Source of the DNA: Komagataella phaffii GS115
Lineage: Eukaryota; Ascomycota; Pichiomycetes; Pichiales; Pichiaceae
Assembly (NCBI RefSeq): GCF_000027005.1
Contig: NC_012965.1
Coordinates: 62,001-126,000, forward strand
Direction of reading: 5' to 3'
Length of the DNA stretch: 64,000 bases
Shown: in pieces, positions 38,280 through 48,613 of the stretch
Layout of the letters: each line of letters opens with the position of its first letter
Numbering within the stretch: position 1 is the stretch's first letter
Position numbers and translations under genes: made by a program
Notes under the pieces: model-generated
What the model saw: the letters and a program-made list of their open reading frames with translations, nothing else
What the model was told of the DNA's origin: nothing
The model's database searches: none

Positions 38280-41200
38280 TCACACCAGTCCAAACCCTTC
38301 ATGACCTTCAGTTACTGCCAACAACAAGGAGCCACGAAGTGTTTCATAAGACTCATACTCTGGTAAATCTATCTGGTTAAAGCAGGTGTGGGACGATGGT
38401 AACCGGTCTGTGGACCCGTAATCTCTATGAATACTGAACTTCGAAACGCCATCAACACCAGTAAGTTCTTTGAATCCTCCTAACGGAACCTTACTTGTAC
38501 CTGTAGCAAACTGTAGCAACTTGGCCCTTTCCTCGACGTCAAAAGACCTAACAGCTCTCCAGAACCATTGAATCTGAATAGAGGATGGAGAATAATTCTC
38601 GTACACTGCGTTAGCCTTCCAATCATCGACGTCAATGTCAGGAAGTCCACTAATGAGTAGCTCCAGCTCCTGATCACCGAATATTGCCACCAAGTCTTTG
38701 GGGATGATTTCATGGAATCCTATCAGGAAGTTGTTCATTTGTTCCTTGACTGAAGTCTGCAGCCTGTATTCTGTAATCAAGCGAACATACTCTTGTTTGT
38801 TTTCTTCTGTTACAAGAATATTTCTGCCATTCGGTTTCAAATCAACTATTGTGTGCACGCCGTAATCATCTGATTCCACAGAAAATGTCTCATCTATGAT
38901 ATCCGTGATGTCATTTTCTAAGATCCAGACAAGAGATTTGTAGTAGTCCAAATCAAGTGTCTCCATGTCCTTCAGCGTGACCTGTCTACCCAAAATTCTT
39001 TTGTAGACAGCTCTGCTAAAATGGCAATCCAAAAAACAATTATCATAGACGGCCTTCCCAATTATACGTCCGATGAACTTGAAGAATGACAAATGCTCCG
39101 GATTGATGTAAGATGTTCGGTTGGGGTGGAATGTGGTTTTGTCAGACGCAACCGGTATGAAAAGTGCGTAATCTGGATTAAACATTTGCCTGGATAAAAC
39201 CTGATACCATTCACGAGTCACACCACCAGCATCTACACCAGCTTCACCTTTGAAAGAAATCTCCAGTTTTGAGTTTTTAATTTCATCAACTTTTTTGAAG
39301 AATAGTGCTCTGTATGAATCCAAAAACACTTGCTCACGGCTAACAGAAATAGAGAGTTTTGGTCTCTTTTCATTTCCCTCGTGCAACCGTTGATCAAAGT
39401 AGTTTTTCTTACAGTCAAACTCCAATACCCGAGGATTTCTTACCAACATAGAAAAGGGCCCACTCATTAGTTTGGGATTGACACGTACCATTTGGTTTAA
39501 TATCTTTTTATGTTCGTCAGTGAAAGTGAAAAACAAACTTTCGATCGGCTCGTTAACAAAATCATTCTTTTTCTGTTCATACTTCAAAACTTCTCGTATA
39601 GGTAGTTCCTTTACCTTGCTGTGCTTACATACAACCATCAAAGATTCAATCAATGGAGATAAGATTGTAGCAATATATTGCAGGGTTTTCTTATCACGAA
39701 GAGTTACCAAGCACTCGCTTAATCCACCCCATAATGGTCCCAAAGCCAAACTTTTGTAAAGGTTTGTTAGTGCTTCAATTTCAGATTCACTAGCATCGGC
39801 CGATTTTTTGGTATAAAATAGATAATCAAGCGCTGTCAATACACGCAAAAGTTTTGCTTGTTTGGAGCTGGCCGTAGTGAATTTCTCCAATGTTTCAGAA
39901 GAAAGTTCATCAACATTTTCATCCGCATTCTTGATTCTTGAAGAAAGTTGTTCTAAATCGACAACCAACTGCTTTCCTAGATTGGTAGCATTCTCCGAAA
40001 TCTCTTGTGCAAGAATCGATCTTTTTTCTTCGAGAATAGATAAATTTTGTAAACCTCCAACCACTTTCCTAAATACAGAAGAAGTACAGTCATCTGTAAC
40101 CAAAATGGATACAAGTTTCTTCAGATTTTCGTCAGATACAAACGGAAATTGAACGTCCGGTTTAACTGTTTCCCCATCCTTCAATTTTTTTTCTTGAAGC
40201 TTTTTGAATTTTCCCAAAGGTTTGGTTGCAATATGTACAGCATAGCAAAGTTGTTTCAATACAAAGCTATCCCCCAGGAAGATATTCCGATCCAAGAGGG
40301 ACAACAGGCTGTTGATTGGATAGTTTGGACCCTTTTGGTAAGAATCTTTTTCTTTTAGTTTTTGTTTCTTGTTGAATTTCTTCAACAACTGCTGATGATC
40401 ATGAAGAGTCAAAAAATAGTACCTGAATTCCACATCAGCGTTTAACAGGTAGTTGATAATTTCGAGTGCTTGAGTTGAGAGTATCAGGGGAGTGCAACTT
40501 ATAGGAAATTGTTGCAATGCTAACTCCTTAGAGTCAATGCCACCATCGGAAATTGGTTCCTCTTTCAAAAGAATTTTTTGGGCAGCAGAGTTGCTGCGAC
40601 TTGTTAATTGATAAAATATTCTTTCAATGGCCTTTTGATCTTGAGTTGCTTCATGCAGTACTAGCAGCAACATCTGCATTATTTCAGATCTAGTTTGCTT
40701 GTTATGAGATAGCTGTAAAAAAGCCTGTTTTAGAGAGTCAATATCATATTTGTTCTGAGGGAGGAACAAGAACCTGATCAGGGCACAGATCCCAAATTTG
40801 TCTACCAACGGTGTACGGTAGTATTTGTGTTTTTTCAACACAAATTTTTTCTTGGTCGACTGTGAAGCTGAGTCTGTTTCTTCGGATAAATCAAACTGAT
40901 CAGAATCATCTTCATCATTACCTCGAAGAAGGAAGTTACGGAAATTGGATTCTTCAGTTTGTACTTCCCTTCTTATTGAATCAGGTAGGGCTTCCAAAAA
41001 CTCAGAAGGTATATCATCCATGGAAGCATTGTCACCCGATGATTGTGCTCTTCGCTCTCTGATGTGCTGAGTGAAGACTTCCTCCCGCATATCATCAGGT
41101 AACGCAAGAAGAAAGCTAGGATCTATGCCGGTTCCCCTTATGTCAACATCTTCACCGCCAATATTAATAATGATAGGTTCAGAGTCTTCTTCATCTGATT

Positions 41201-44200
41201 CTGCGTCGGCTGTGTCGACCTGAGATTGTTGCTGCTCTGTTTCCAGTTGGCGAGATCTCTCACGTTCAAGAAGCTCTTTCTCACGCTCTTCTTGTTGTCT
41301 CTTGATCTCTCTTTCTCGTTCAAGCCTTTTTTGCTCTTCTCTTTCTTTCTTTTCCTTATAAATTTCATAACTTGGAGGAAACAACATATTGATGAGACCA
41401 GGTAGCAACCTGAGAGCATCATACTCTACCTTACCGTAGATATCGTTAGCAACACTCCACCTTTCGTAGGAGGATTTCATTTCTAAGCTGGGGGGCTTCA
41501 TAAACTTTGAAGGACGATCAACTAATCCAATCAAGCCATTATTATCAACCACACTAACTCGAACGCCATCACGTTCAAATGCACCGGCAATTTGATCATC
41601 TGCTTCGAACAAATGCTCGATCATTGATCGAAGTCTACTACTTTCCATGTTTCCAGAAGCAAATAAATCTGGATCTTCCTCGCCAAGTCGATCGATTTCA
41701 ACAATCTGCCTACCTCTACGAGATCCGATATGGTGTCTGTTTAGCTCTTCATGTTCATTATCTTCATCTTCATCTTCTTCGTCTTCATCTCCATCTTCAG
41801 CGCCTAGTATATTTAACCAGCCGTCGTAATCGGTATCATCACCAGCATCATCATCAAATGAAGGGTTCTCCGAATCAAAAGGTACTTCTTCATCAAAAGA
41901 GGCATCGTTTTGAGCGTCGGATTCATCATATTCAACATTTTCATACTCTCTTCCGTTGATCAAGAAATTTCCATTGTTAACAATTTCATACTCTTCATCA
42001 GTGGGTCCCTCGGAATTGGAATCATCCTCTATAATTTCTGCAGAATCTAAGTCCTCTATGACCATATCAGATGAGCCTTGATAAGTGTCATTTTCATCAT
42101 CTTCAATATCGTCATCCTCGTCATCGCTGAATATAATCTCTATGGGGCCGTGCTCATTGTCCTCACTAAGATCTTCGTAACCACCTTCATAACCCCCCTC
42201 AGAGGAGTAATCTTCGTTGTCAACATCGGCAACATCATACATTCCAAGAGTCGAATTTCTGAGAAGATTTGGAGTGTCATCTCTATTATCCATATCTTCA
42301 TCATTGTCCTCCTCCTCTTCACTGTCTGTACTGTGAGTGTCCTCACCATCTTGCCCATCCTTTAGTAAGTCACTGTAAGTGTGTTTGATACGGCCAAGAC
42401 TACTAATGCACCCCAACAAAGGCTTCATCACACCATTAGCATTAGGGAAGTTTAAATCAAATGAAGAAACAAGACTCGTTAAAAGTGAGGCAAAATTCTT
42501 TTCCACCAATACTTTAGTCATCTGATATGCATCGTATTTAGTGAACAAGATATCCAAACCATGTCCACACAAATCCCTTTTTTCAGAGATCAGTTTTTGA
42601 AGCAATTCTGTAAAGACTGACAGCTTTCTGTACCTTGTACTGGGTGACTCGACAGAGCTATGAGTATCAGTTAACACTTTGGATAAAACGTCAGTGGTGA
42701 ACTGCCTGACATAAGTCATGTCAGGGTCAACTTTCGTAGGTAGATTAGGATCAAACTTAGAGATTGGTGTGGAAACAAACCCAAATACTATCATTTTAAT
42801 AAGATTTGAAACAATAACTCTTCTCTGTGTCTCTGATTCATCAAAATCACCAGAATTTTCTGTGCCCAATAAAGTATGAAGGATAAAATTCAAAGCCGTT
42901 GGCCGAGGTCTTTGACAGGATTGAATAGTCTTCTTTCTTGAGAATGTCAAAAATTCAAGTTTGCTTTGCTTATAACTAGAAACCAACTCGGCAGTCGCAT
43001 GAAGCAAAAATACGGCATAACCAAAATGCTTATTCTCAAACAGTTTCAAAAGTTTTTGCTTTGATTTTCGAATATTATCCGGGGAAATGGGCTCAGAACT
43101 TTCAGGAGAGCTAAATATATCATTCTTGCAAACAGACATTAGCTCTAAGATTAGTGTATGAACTAGTCCAGTATTCTGTCTATAATCGGGTTCTTCACTT
43201 AGTTCGTCTGTGGACTTACCGGTTGTGGCATCAGTCATTATTGAATCTTCGATTTCGTTACCCTTCTTTAGAGGTACAATTGACAAGCTCTCTAAAGGAT
43301 CGACACACTTAGAAAGCCTAACAGAAGAACCAATGCATTCTGCCAAAATCTGGGGGTTTCTAGCAGCTAATACTCCATTTGCTTTCAAAAGCGTACTCAA
43401 AGTTCTAGAATCTGATAACTTCTTCTGGAGATAGTGATCCATCAGCGTTTCTAATATAGGGCCAGTCTCCATACAAGTTCGCATCAGTAATAGCAGATAG
43501 TTCTGCAGCTTAGGAAAGTTTGAGTCGTCAGTAAACAAAGAGGATGCACGAATCAGTTCATTCAGGATGCCACTATCAAATATTTTTCGTGCTTTGAGGT
43601 CATCTTTTGCAAATATCGAAAGTACCCTTGAAAGTGCGATTGTGACCTCCATAGTCTTCAGATTCTTACAATGAATGATTGTGTCAAAAATTTCATCCAA
43701 GGGAGCTGACGGAGCCCGGTAACTATCGGCGAACTTCGGTATTTGAGCCTCTACTATATCGGCTATGCCAACTTCTAATTTCTCAGGTTCAGGAAAAGAA
43801 GTGAACACGAGAATATGCTCAAATGCAAACAGCAATTTAGGAAACCAGCTGCAATTAACAAACTCAGCAGAAATCGAATCTGCACAAAATGAGAGAAACC
43901 CTTCCAAAGATTCTGTTCCGAGATCATACACCTCAGAGTCCTTGATTAGATTAGCGAATAACCCTATAGTTCCAGCAAGCTTGTCCTCGTCTTCTGAGCT
44001 TGACGTATCAAGAGATAAAATAATAGCAAGAAGAGTACTAAGGATAGTTCGCTCAAAATTACTGGTTGTGCCTGGGTTCTTCAAAAAGACATGAATCAGT
44101 AGATCCGAAAGTTTTTCCACACAATCAGGAAACAATTCAGCAAAAATGAACCACCTTTCAACAAAAGCAGATTCGTTAGCTTTGCGCAAAAACACTAGCT

Positions 44201-47200
44201 CATCATGCGTGGAAAAATTGGAGTACTGTGGCTTCAAAGGTTCTAGCTTGGGGACAATGTACGGTCGATTCTTAGCCTCAGCCGCTAGTTCTTCAATACG
44301 GTCTTGCGAGAGATCACCTTGATAAAAAGGGACCTCATCTTTCAAAATTGGTGCCAGAGAGTTGCCTGTGGATTTCAAAAATTCTAAGGCATCGCTTCTA
44401 TCAAGGCCCAAGCTGACCAAATAATCAACTCGAGAGTTTGTAGGATGAACATTTTGCCAAACCAATGGATAGAGTAACCCATTCGGAACCGTCGACGAGT
44501 TTTCACCTAGATGCGAATAAGCATTTTTACTAATCGTGATGAATAGTTCAACAATTACGGGCGGAAAACTCCGAACCACCTTGTCAAAAGAAAGCAGGTC
44601 AATGCCATCATCCAGGGGGCTCAGTACTTCAAGAAGCATACCCAAGCTAAACAGTCTGAATTGAGTAAGGAATGATGGGACCAATTCATTATGAAGCGTT
44701 CCAAAGCCGCTTATATCACCCTCGTAGTATACTCTTGCGGCAGGAATCAAAGTCAAATTTGACTTATTTCCAACTATCGCAAAAATGGACAGAATATACC
44801 TAATAGTATGGAGGGTTAAGCTTTCAATATTCATAGAAACTGTCTTAAAATTCTTTGATTCTTCTTTTAGTTTCTCGGGATCAAAAGTGGTTAACTGGGT
44901 AGAGCAAGAAATAAGAAGTTTTTTCAATATTTGGAAAGTGTCCGATTGAAGAAGAACGATAGCAAACGCAAAAATAGCTAGATCCAAAGTTCTGGATCTG
45001 GTGACAAGCAACCTATACAACAGACTGGTAACAATACCATGATATGCTCGTTCAATCAATATGTCTTGAGTTGATATGTTACCATATAATTCAGTGATGT
45101 AGATGGTGAAATCGGATAAAATGTGGACAGCATTCTTGAACCCAAGGGACGCTGGCCTATCTTGCGTTTTGTGCATTGTTATACGGCAAATTGAGCCAAA
45201 CGTGAATCCAAGCCAAGTGTGGGCTCTGTTTATTTGCAACCTAAGCTGGGCAATATTCTTACTTTTAGTGTTAGGAGCAGAATCTATCTTCTTTTTTACA
45301 TCTGACTGCTTACCAAGAGTCATTTGAACGGGAGCAAAATCCACCTTCGCAAAAAATGTGGTATCCTCACAAACAGAATCTGGAGTGAACCTCTGGATAA
45401 TAACTTCCTCTAAAATAAGCCTCCTAAAGTATAATACTAACTCCTTCAAGAGTTTAGCCCCCTTCTGTGATGTAAAATAACTGGATGCTTGGCCCATCCG
45501 TTCCGAAAAAAGGCTACCAGGAGAAAAATATGAGTCTGTTAAAAGAAAAAATAATGCGTTCAAAGTCTTCATGTTATCAATGACTTTTCCACCTATAATA
45601 TTCCCGTTCTCCATTTTTTCATATTGAGAGAAAAATGAGACGTCATCCTTTTCATAATGGGTAAATTCATGCAGTTTCCAAGTGTACTCGTCAATACAGT
45701 CCAATAGGGGGACAAAACCGTAGTTCCTATCTTCATCATCGTAATACTTGAGAACACCCATGAAACTGTACAAAGAGTCAGAAACAATGAAATCATATGG
45801 TGCATTATCAATGATGATGAACTTGAGAAGCTTCTGAAACGTTATTTTCTTAGTGATATCTTTCCACCTGGAGTTGTGTTCCAAAAGAACAGTTATCAAG
45901 TAAGTAACATTTTCATACATTAAACCACCTCGGGTTGCTTCTAAAGGCTTTAGCTTTTCAACACCTTCTTCCTTCTCAACTACGACATCATCTTTGGACT
46001 TGTAAAAAGAACCATTAGGGTGTTGAAAGAATTCTGTCGGAGGAAAAGTTTTTGACACAATGTTGGGTATATCTTCAATCAAACGGATAATATTGTCCAT
46101 AACAATAGGCTTCAGCTCTGGAAAATGTCTGGTCAGCTGGTCTAAAGAGTTAGCCAGCTGTGGTGCTGCTTCCACAAGTTCGTAAGAATAGTTATCGTTT
46201 CTGAAAATTTCAAAAAATATGTCAATAGACTTTGACTCAACGACTTTATTTAAACCATCCTTGTTTAAAGAAAGTGCGCCAAAAACATCAAACAATGATT
46301 GAATTAAGTCATTGGAAGAGTCGAAGAGCTGTGGATAGCTCTTCAACAATCGGTCAATAGTTCCAGACTCATTCAAAATAGAAAAAGCAGTTGGCTCTGT
46401 ATGTAAAATGGCGGATACACTCGACACAACACATATAACAATAGGTGAACCAAAGGTTTTTGGATTGTCCAATACCAAGTTGAAATGCTCCAGCAGTATA
46501 GAATCAAAAAGGTTTCTCATTCTATCTCCAGAATCAGTTTGAATCAAGGAAAGAACAAATATCATCAGTTCTCTCAGGTAAAGCATTTGATGAAATGAGA
46601 TATTATACGACACAATTATATCGGCGGGGGGAATTCCAGGATTTTGTAGGGAATAATGGATTTCATCATCGATTGCTTTCAATAACAGTTGGAAGCCATT
46701 GTTCAAAATAAACTTGTCTAAACTTCGTGGAATGACTTCAATATATTGACACAAAACAGTTATTCCCGCAGATAAATGAAATCTATGCGAAGATCTGATA
46801 GATAATAGGTCTATCAAGAGAGTTAATATGTCTGTATTGGATAAGGATTGAGCAACGTGTTTCGTAGCCAACAAGTTCCGTAGCAAATTAAACAAAAGGA
46901 TACGATTCTCCGGGATTACCACAGAATCATCTTTCATCATCTTGATGTATTGTTTGATGTAACGGAACAGAGAGCCATAACTGACATGTCCATTGAGTGC
47001 TTTCAATATTTCCAAAGAGAACACTTTTCTATAGGAGATGCACTCCAAAGCCTTTCCTGCAGACTCGTAAATGATATCTGGTGTCTCTAAAGAGGGATCT
47101 ATTAATTCACACAAGTCGTTGATGAGAGTAGAGTCAGATGAAAGTACGCTATCAAGAAAGTCCGTTGCTGATTGCATACAAGACAAGTAGCTGATAGCCA

Positions 47201-48206
47201 TGCACTTAATAGAGACTAACTGTTGTCTCAATTTCAAGCTTTCGAATGTGTCAGTGTTAAAGGCCTTTGCTATCTGTACTGCCAATGCAAAATCAAAAAA
47301 GCATTCTTTGGGTAATTTGTCGTAAAATTTATCAAAGATCTGTTGAAGACTGAATTTTCGCATATTTTCTTCTGAGATTATTAAATGTTGCACTCCCTCC
47401 CTACTGAAGTTGACGGATTTCTGCTTGGAGGAGGAGGCATCATTGCCGGATGATGACTGTGTATTTGTTGGTGTTAACTTAGACTTTTTTCGTTTAGGGC
47501 CGATCTCATTAGTACGTTTTTCGTCCGAATTGTAGTACTCAAAGTCGAGCATTTTCCATTTTGTTGGAACCTTACGGCTAGTAAGCTTACAACAATCAGC
47601 AAGATTAAACTGTCCCTCAGAACCAGGATCTGTAGGTGATCCCGCATTCAAGCTTACTGGTTTGTTCGAAAGTACCGGCGGCGTCGGAGGAAGGAAACCA
47701 ATGGACATGTTTACAAACTTGTCTATTACTTTTGACTCTTTGTATTTCATGGTACCGGTTTGAATTGTAGCATCACCCAGAGCCACGCACAGACGTAACG
47801 CAGCCAATAAAACGGGTACCGAACAACAATTAATAAGATTGTAGACGTGTTTAGTTGATGCGTATATGGAGTTATTGTAACAGTTAGCAAACAACAAACT
47901 AGAAAAAGTAAGTATTGCCGCCAGTAGAGACTCATCGGCAGGTTGAATCTCAACGGGTTTTGCAAACTCTTCTTCTAAATTGTACTTGGTAACTTTCTCT
48001 TTCAAAATAGAATCCATTCGGTTAAGTAGAGGGACCCAATAGTATAGATCGGTCTTGCTGGAGTTCCAGCAAGTGACTTTACCAAGCTCACTTTCTAACT
48101 CAGACAATGAACATTCCGATAAGTATTTGATGTAGTTCTTTGTGTGATCGGGAATTTTTACTTCTGGCCGGACGATGGTTTCATCAATCAATTGAGAGTC
48201 TTCCAT
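38280..48206 (-). CDS. TOM1: Giant HECT E3 ubiquitin ligase Tom1 (HUWE1 family)
   Basis: A single uninterrupted frame of 3308 residues. The N-terminal third is alpha-helical (DUF908/DUF913 armadillo-like regions). A long acidic stretch lies at about residues 1950-2190 (for example EEEEDNDEDMD and DEDEEDEDEDNE), followed by a Glu/Arg coiled segment and a DUF4414-like region with DPSFLLALPDDMREEV and PSEFLEALPDSIRREV. The HECT domain occupies about residues 2950-3308 with the catalytic cysteine at C3275 in SSHTCFNQIDLP, 33 residues from the end as in Tom1. Tom1 ubiquitinates excess ribosomal proteins, Cdc6, histones and others in the nucleus. It is the largest gene in the window and fills 10 kb without an intron. 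Confidence 0.97.
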   Translation of the reverse strand: MEDSQLIDETIVRPEVKIPDHTKNYIKYLSECSLSELESELGKVTCWNSSKTDLYYWVPLLNRMDSILKEKVTKYNLEEEFAKPVEIQPADESLLAAILTFSSLLFANCYNNSIYASTKHVYNLINCCSVPVLLAALRLCVALGDATIQTGTMKYKESKVIDKFVNMSIGFLPPTPPVLSNKPVSLNAGSPTDPGSEGQFNLADCCKLTSRKVPTKWKMLDFEYYNSDEKRTNEIGPKRKKSKLTPTNTQSSSGNDASSSKQKSVNFSREGVQHLIISEENMRKFSLQQIFDKFYDKLPKECFFDFALAVQIAKAFNTDTFESLKLRQQLVSIKCMAISYLSCMQSATDFLDSVLSSDSTLINDLCELIDPSLETPDIIYESAGKALECISYRKVFSLEILKALNGHVSYGSLFRYIKQYIKMMKDDSVVIPENRILLFNLLRNLLATKHVAQSLSNTDILTLLIDLLSIRSSHRFHLSAGITVLCQYIEVIPRSLDKFILNNGFQLLLKAIDDEIHYSLQNPGIPPADIIVSYNISFHQMLYLRELMIFVLSLIQTDSGDRMRNLFDSILLEHFNLVLDNPKTFGSPIVICVVSSVSAILHTEPTAFSILNESGTIDRLLKSYPQLFDSSNDLIQSLFDVFGALSLNKDGLNKVVESKSIDIFFEIFRNDNYSYELVEAAPQLANSLDQLTRHFPELKPIVMDNIIRLIEDIPNIVSKTFPPTEFFQHPNGSFYKSKDDVVVEKEEGVEKLKPLEATRGGLMYENVTYLITVLLEHNSRWKDITKKITFQKLLKFIIIDNAPYDFIVSDSLYSFMGVLKYYDDEDRNYGFVPLLDCIDEYTWKLHEFTHYEKDDVSFFSQYEKMENGNIIGGKVIDNMKTLNALFFLLTDSYFSPGSLFSERMGQASSYFTSQKGAKLLKELVLYFRRLILEEVIIQRFTPDSVCEDTTFFAKVDFAPVQMTLGKQSDVKKKIDSAPNTKSKNIAQLRLQINRAHTWLGFTFGSICRITMHKTQDRPASLGFKNAVHILSDFTIYITELYGNISTQDILIERAYHGIVTSLLYRLLVTRSRTLDLAIFAFAIVLLQSDTFQILKKLLISCSTQLTTFDPEKLKEESKNFKTVSMNIESLTLHTIRYILSIFAIVGNKSNLTLIPAARVYYEGDISGFGTLHNELVPSFLTQFRLFSLGMLLEVLSPLDDGIDLLSFDKVVRSFPPVIVELFITISKNAYSHLGENSSTVPNGLLYPLVWQNVHPTNSRVDYLVSLGLDRSDALEFLKSTGNSLAPILKDEVPFYQGDLSQDRIEELAAEAKNRPYIVPKLEPLKPQYSNFSTHDELVFLRKANESAFVERWFIFAELFPDCVEKLSDLLIHVFLKNPGTTSNFERTILSTLLAIILSLDTSSSEDEDKLAGTIGLFANLIKDSEVYDLGTESLEGFLSFCADSISAEFVNCSWFPKLLFAFEHILVFTSFPEPEKLEVGIADIVEAQIPKFADSYRAPSAPLDEIFDTIIHCKNLKTMEVTIALSRVLSIFAKDDLKARKIFDSGILNELIRASSLFTDDSNFPKLQNYLLLLMRTCMETGPILETLMDHYLQKKLSDSRTLSTLLKANGVLAARNPQILAECIGSSVRLSKCVDPLESLSIVPLKKGNEIEDSIMTDATTGKSTDELSEEPDYRQNTGLVHTLILELMSVCKNDIFSSPESSEPISPDNIRKSKQKLLKLFENKHFGYAVFLLHATAELVSSYKQSKLEFLTFSRKKTIQSCQRPRPTALNFILHTLLGTENSGDFDESETQRRVIVSNLIKMIVFGFVSTPISKFDPNLPTKVDPDMTYVRQFTTDVLSKVLTDTHSSVESPSTRYRKLSVFTELLQKLISEKRDLCGHGLDILFTKYDAYQMTKVLVEKNFASLLTSLVSSFDLNFPNANGVMKPLLGCISSLGRIKHTYSDLLKDGQDGEDTHSTDSEEEEDNDEDMDNRDDTPNLLRNSTLGMYDVADVDNEDYSSEGGYEGGYEDLSEDNEHGPIEIIFSDDEDDDIEDDENDTYQGSSDMVIEDLDSAEIIEDDSNSEGPTDEEYEIVNNGNFLINGREYENVEYDESDAQNDASFDEEVPFDSENPSFDDDAGDDTDYDGWLNILGAEDGDEDEEDEDEDNEHEELNRHHIGSRRGRQIVEIDRLGEEDPDLFASGNMESSRLRSMIEHLFEADDQIAGAFERDGVRVSVVDNNGLIGLVDRPSKFMKPPSLEMKSSYERWSVANDIYGKVEYDALRLLPGLINMLFPPSYEIYKEKKEREEQKRLEREREIKRQQEEREKELLERERSRQLETEQQQSQVDTADAESDEEDSEPIIINIGGEDVDIRGTGIDPSFLLALPDDMREEVFTQHIRERRAQSSGDNASMDDIPSEFLEALPDSIRREVQTEESNFRNFLLRGNDEDDSDQFDLSEETDSASQSTKKKFVLKKHKYYRTPLVDKFGICALIRFLFLPQNKYDIDSLKQAFLQLSHNKQTRSEIMQMLLLVLHEATQDQKAIERIFYQLTSRSNSAAQKILLKEEPISDGGIDSKELALQQFPISCTPLILSTQALEIINYLLNADVEFRYYFLTLHDHQQLLKKFNKKQKLKEKDSYQKGPNYPINSLLSLLDRNIFLGDSFVLKQLCYAVHIATKPLGKFKKLQEKKLKDGETVKPDVQFPFVSDENLKKLVSILVTDDCTSSVFRKVVGGLQNLSILEEKRSILAQEISENATNLGKQLVVDLEQLSSRIKNADENVDELSSETLEKFTTASSKQAKLLRVLTALDYLFYTKKSADASESEIEALTNLYKSLALGPLWGGLSECLVTLRDKKTLQYIATILSPLIESLMVVCKHSKVKELPIREVLKYEQKKNDFVNEPIESLFFTFTDEHKKILNQMVRVNPKLMSGPFSMLVRNPRVLEFDCKKNYFDQRLHEGNEKRPKLSISVSREQVFLDSYRALFFKKVDEIKNSKLEISFKGEAGVDAGGVTREWYQVLSRQMFNPDYALFIPVASDKTTFHPNRTSYINPEHLSFFKFIGRIIGKAVYDNCFLDCHFSRAVYKRILGRQVTLKDMETLDLDYYKSLVWILENDITDIIDETFSVESDDYGVHTIVDLKPNGRNILVTEENKQEYVRLITEYRLQTSVKEQMNNFLIGFHEIIPKDLVAIFGDQELELLISGLPDIDVDDWKANAVYENYSPSSIQIQWFWRAVRSFDVEERAKLLQFATGTSKVPLGGFKELTGVDGVSKFSIHRDYGSTDRLPSSHTCFNQIDLPEYESYETLRGSLLLAVTEGHEGFGLV

Positions 48207-48613
48207 TGTTGCTGTGTGTTGCCACTAAGAGAGGAAAAGAAACTTAGGACGTAATTGACTGATCCAGAAAAGTACAATAGAACGATACAAAAAAGACTTG
48301 AAGATGGCAGTCAAGTTCCAATGAATCTTAAACACAAAAAACGGATTCCCAAAAACAGAAACTTATTGAATTCCAATGTAGAATTTAACAGTTCGGGTTA
48401 TCGTTGGGCTGTTCTTGGTAGTTGGTACTAGGTAGATAGACTTCCCCTTTGGAAAAAAAGAGCTAGGGAATAAGTTGTGGTATAAGGGTTCGCTAATCTT
48501 TGATCCGCTGCACGCCCTCCTTCCTATTCCCTATCGTTGTATTTACTCTGCTTATGTCATATCTGTTTACCTTTTTCGTGATTGTGCACATATACAAGAC
48601 GCCAACCGATTAT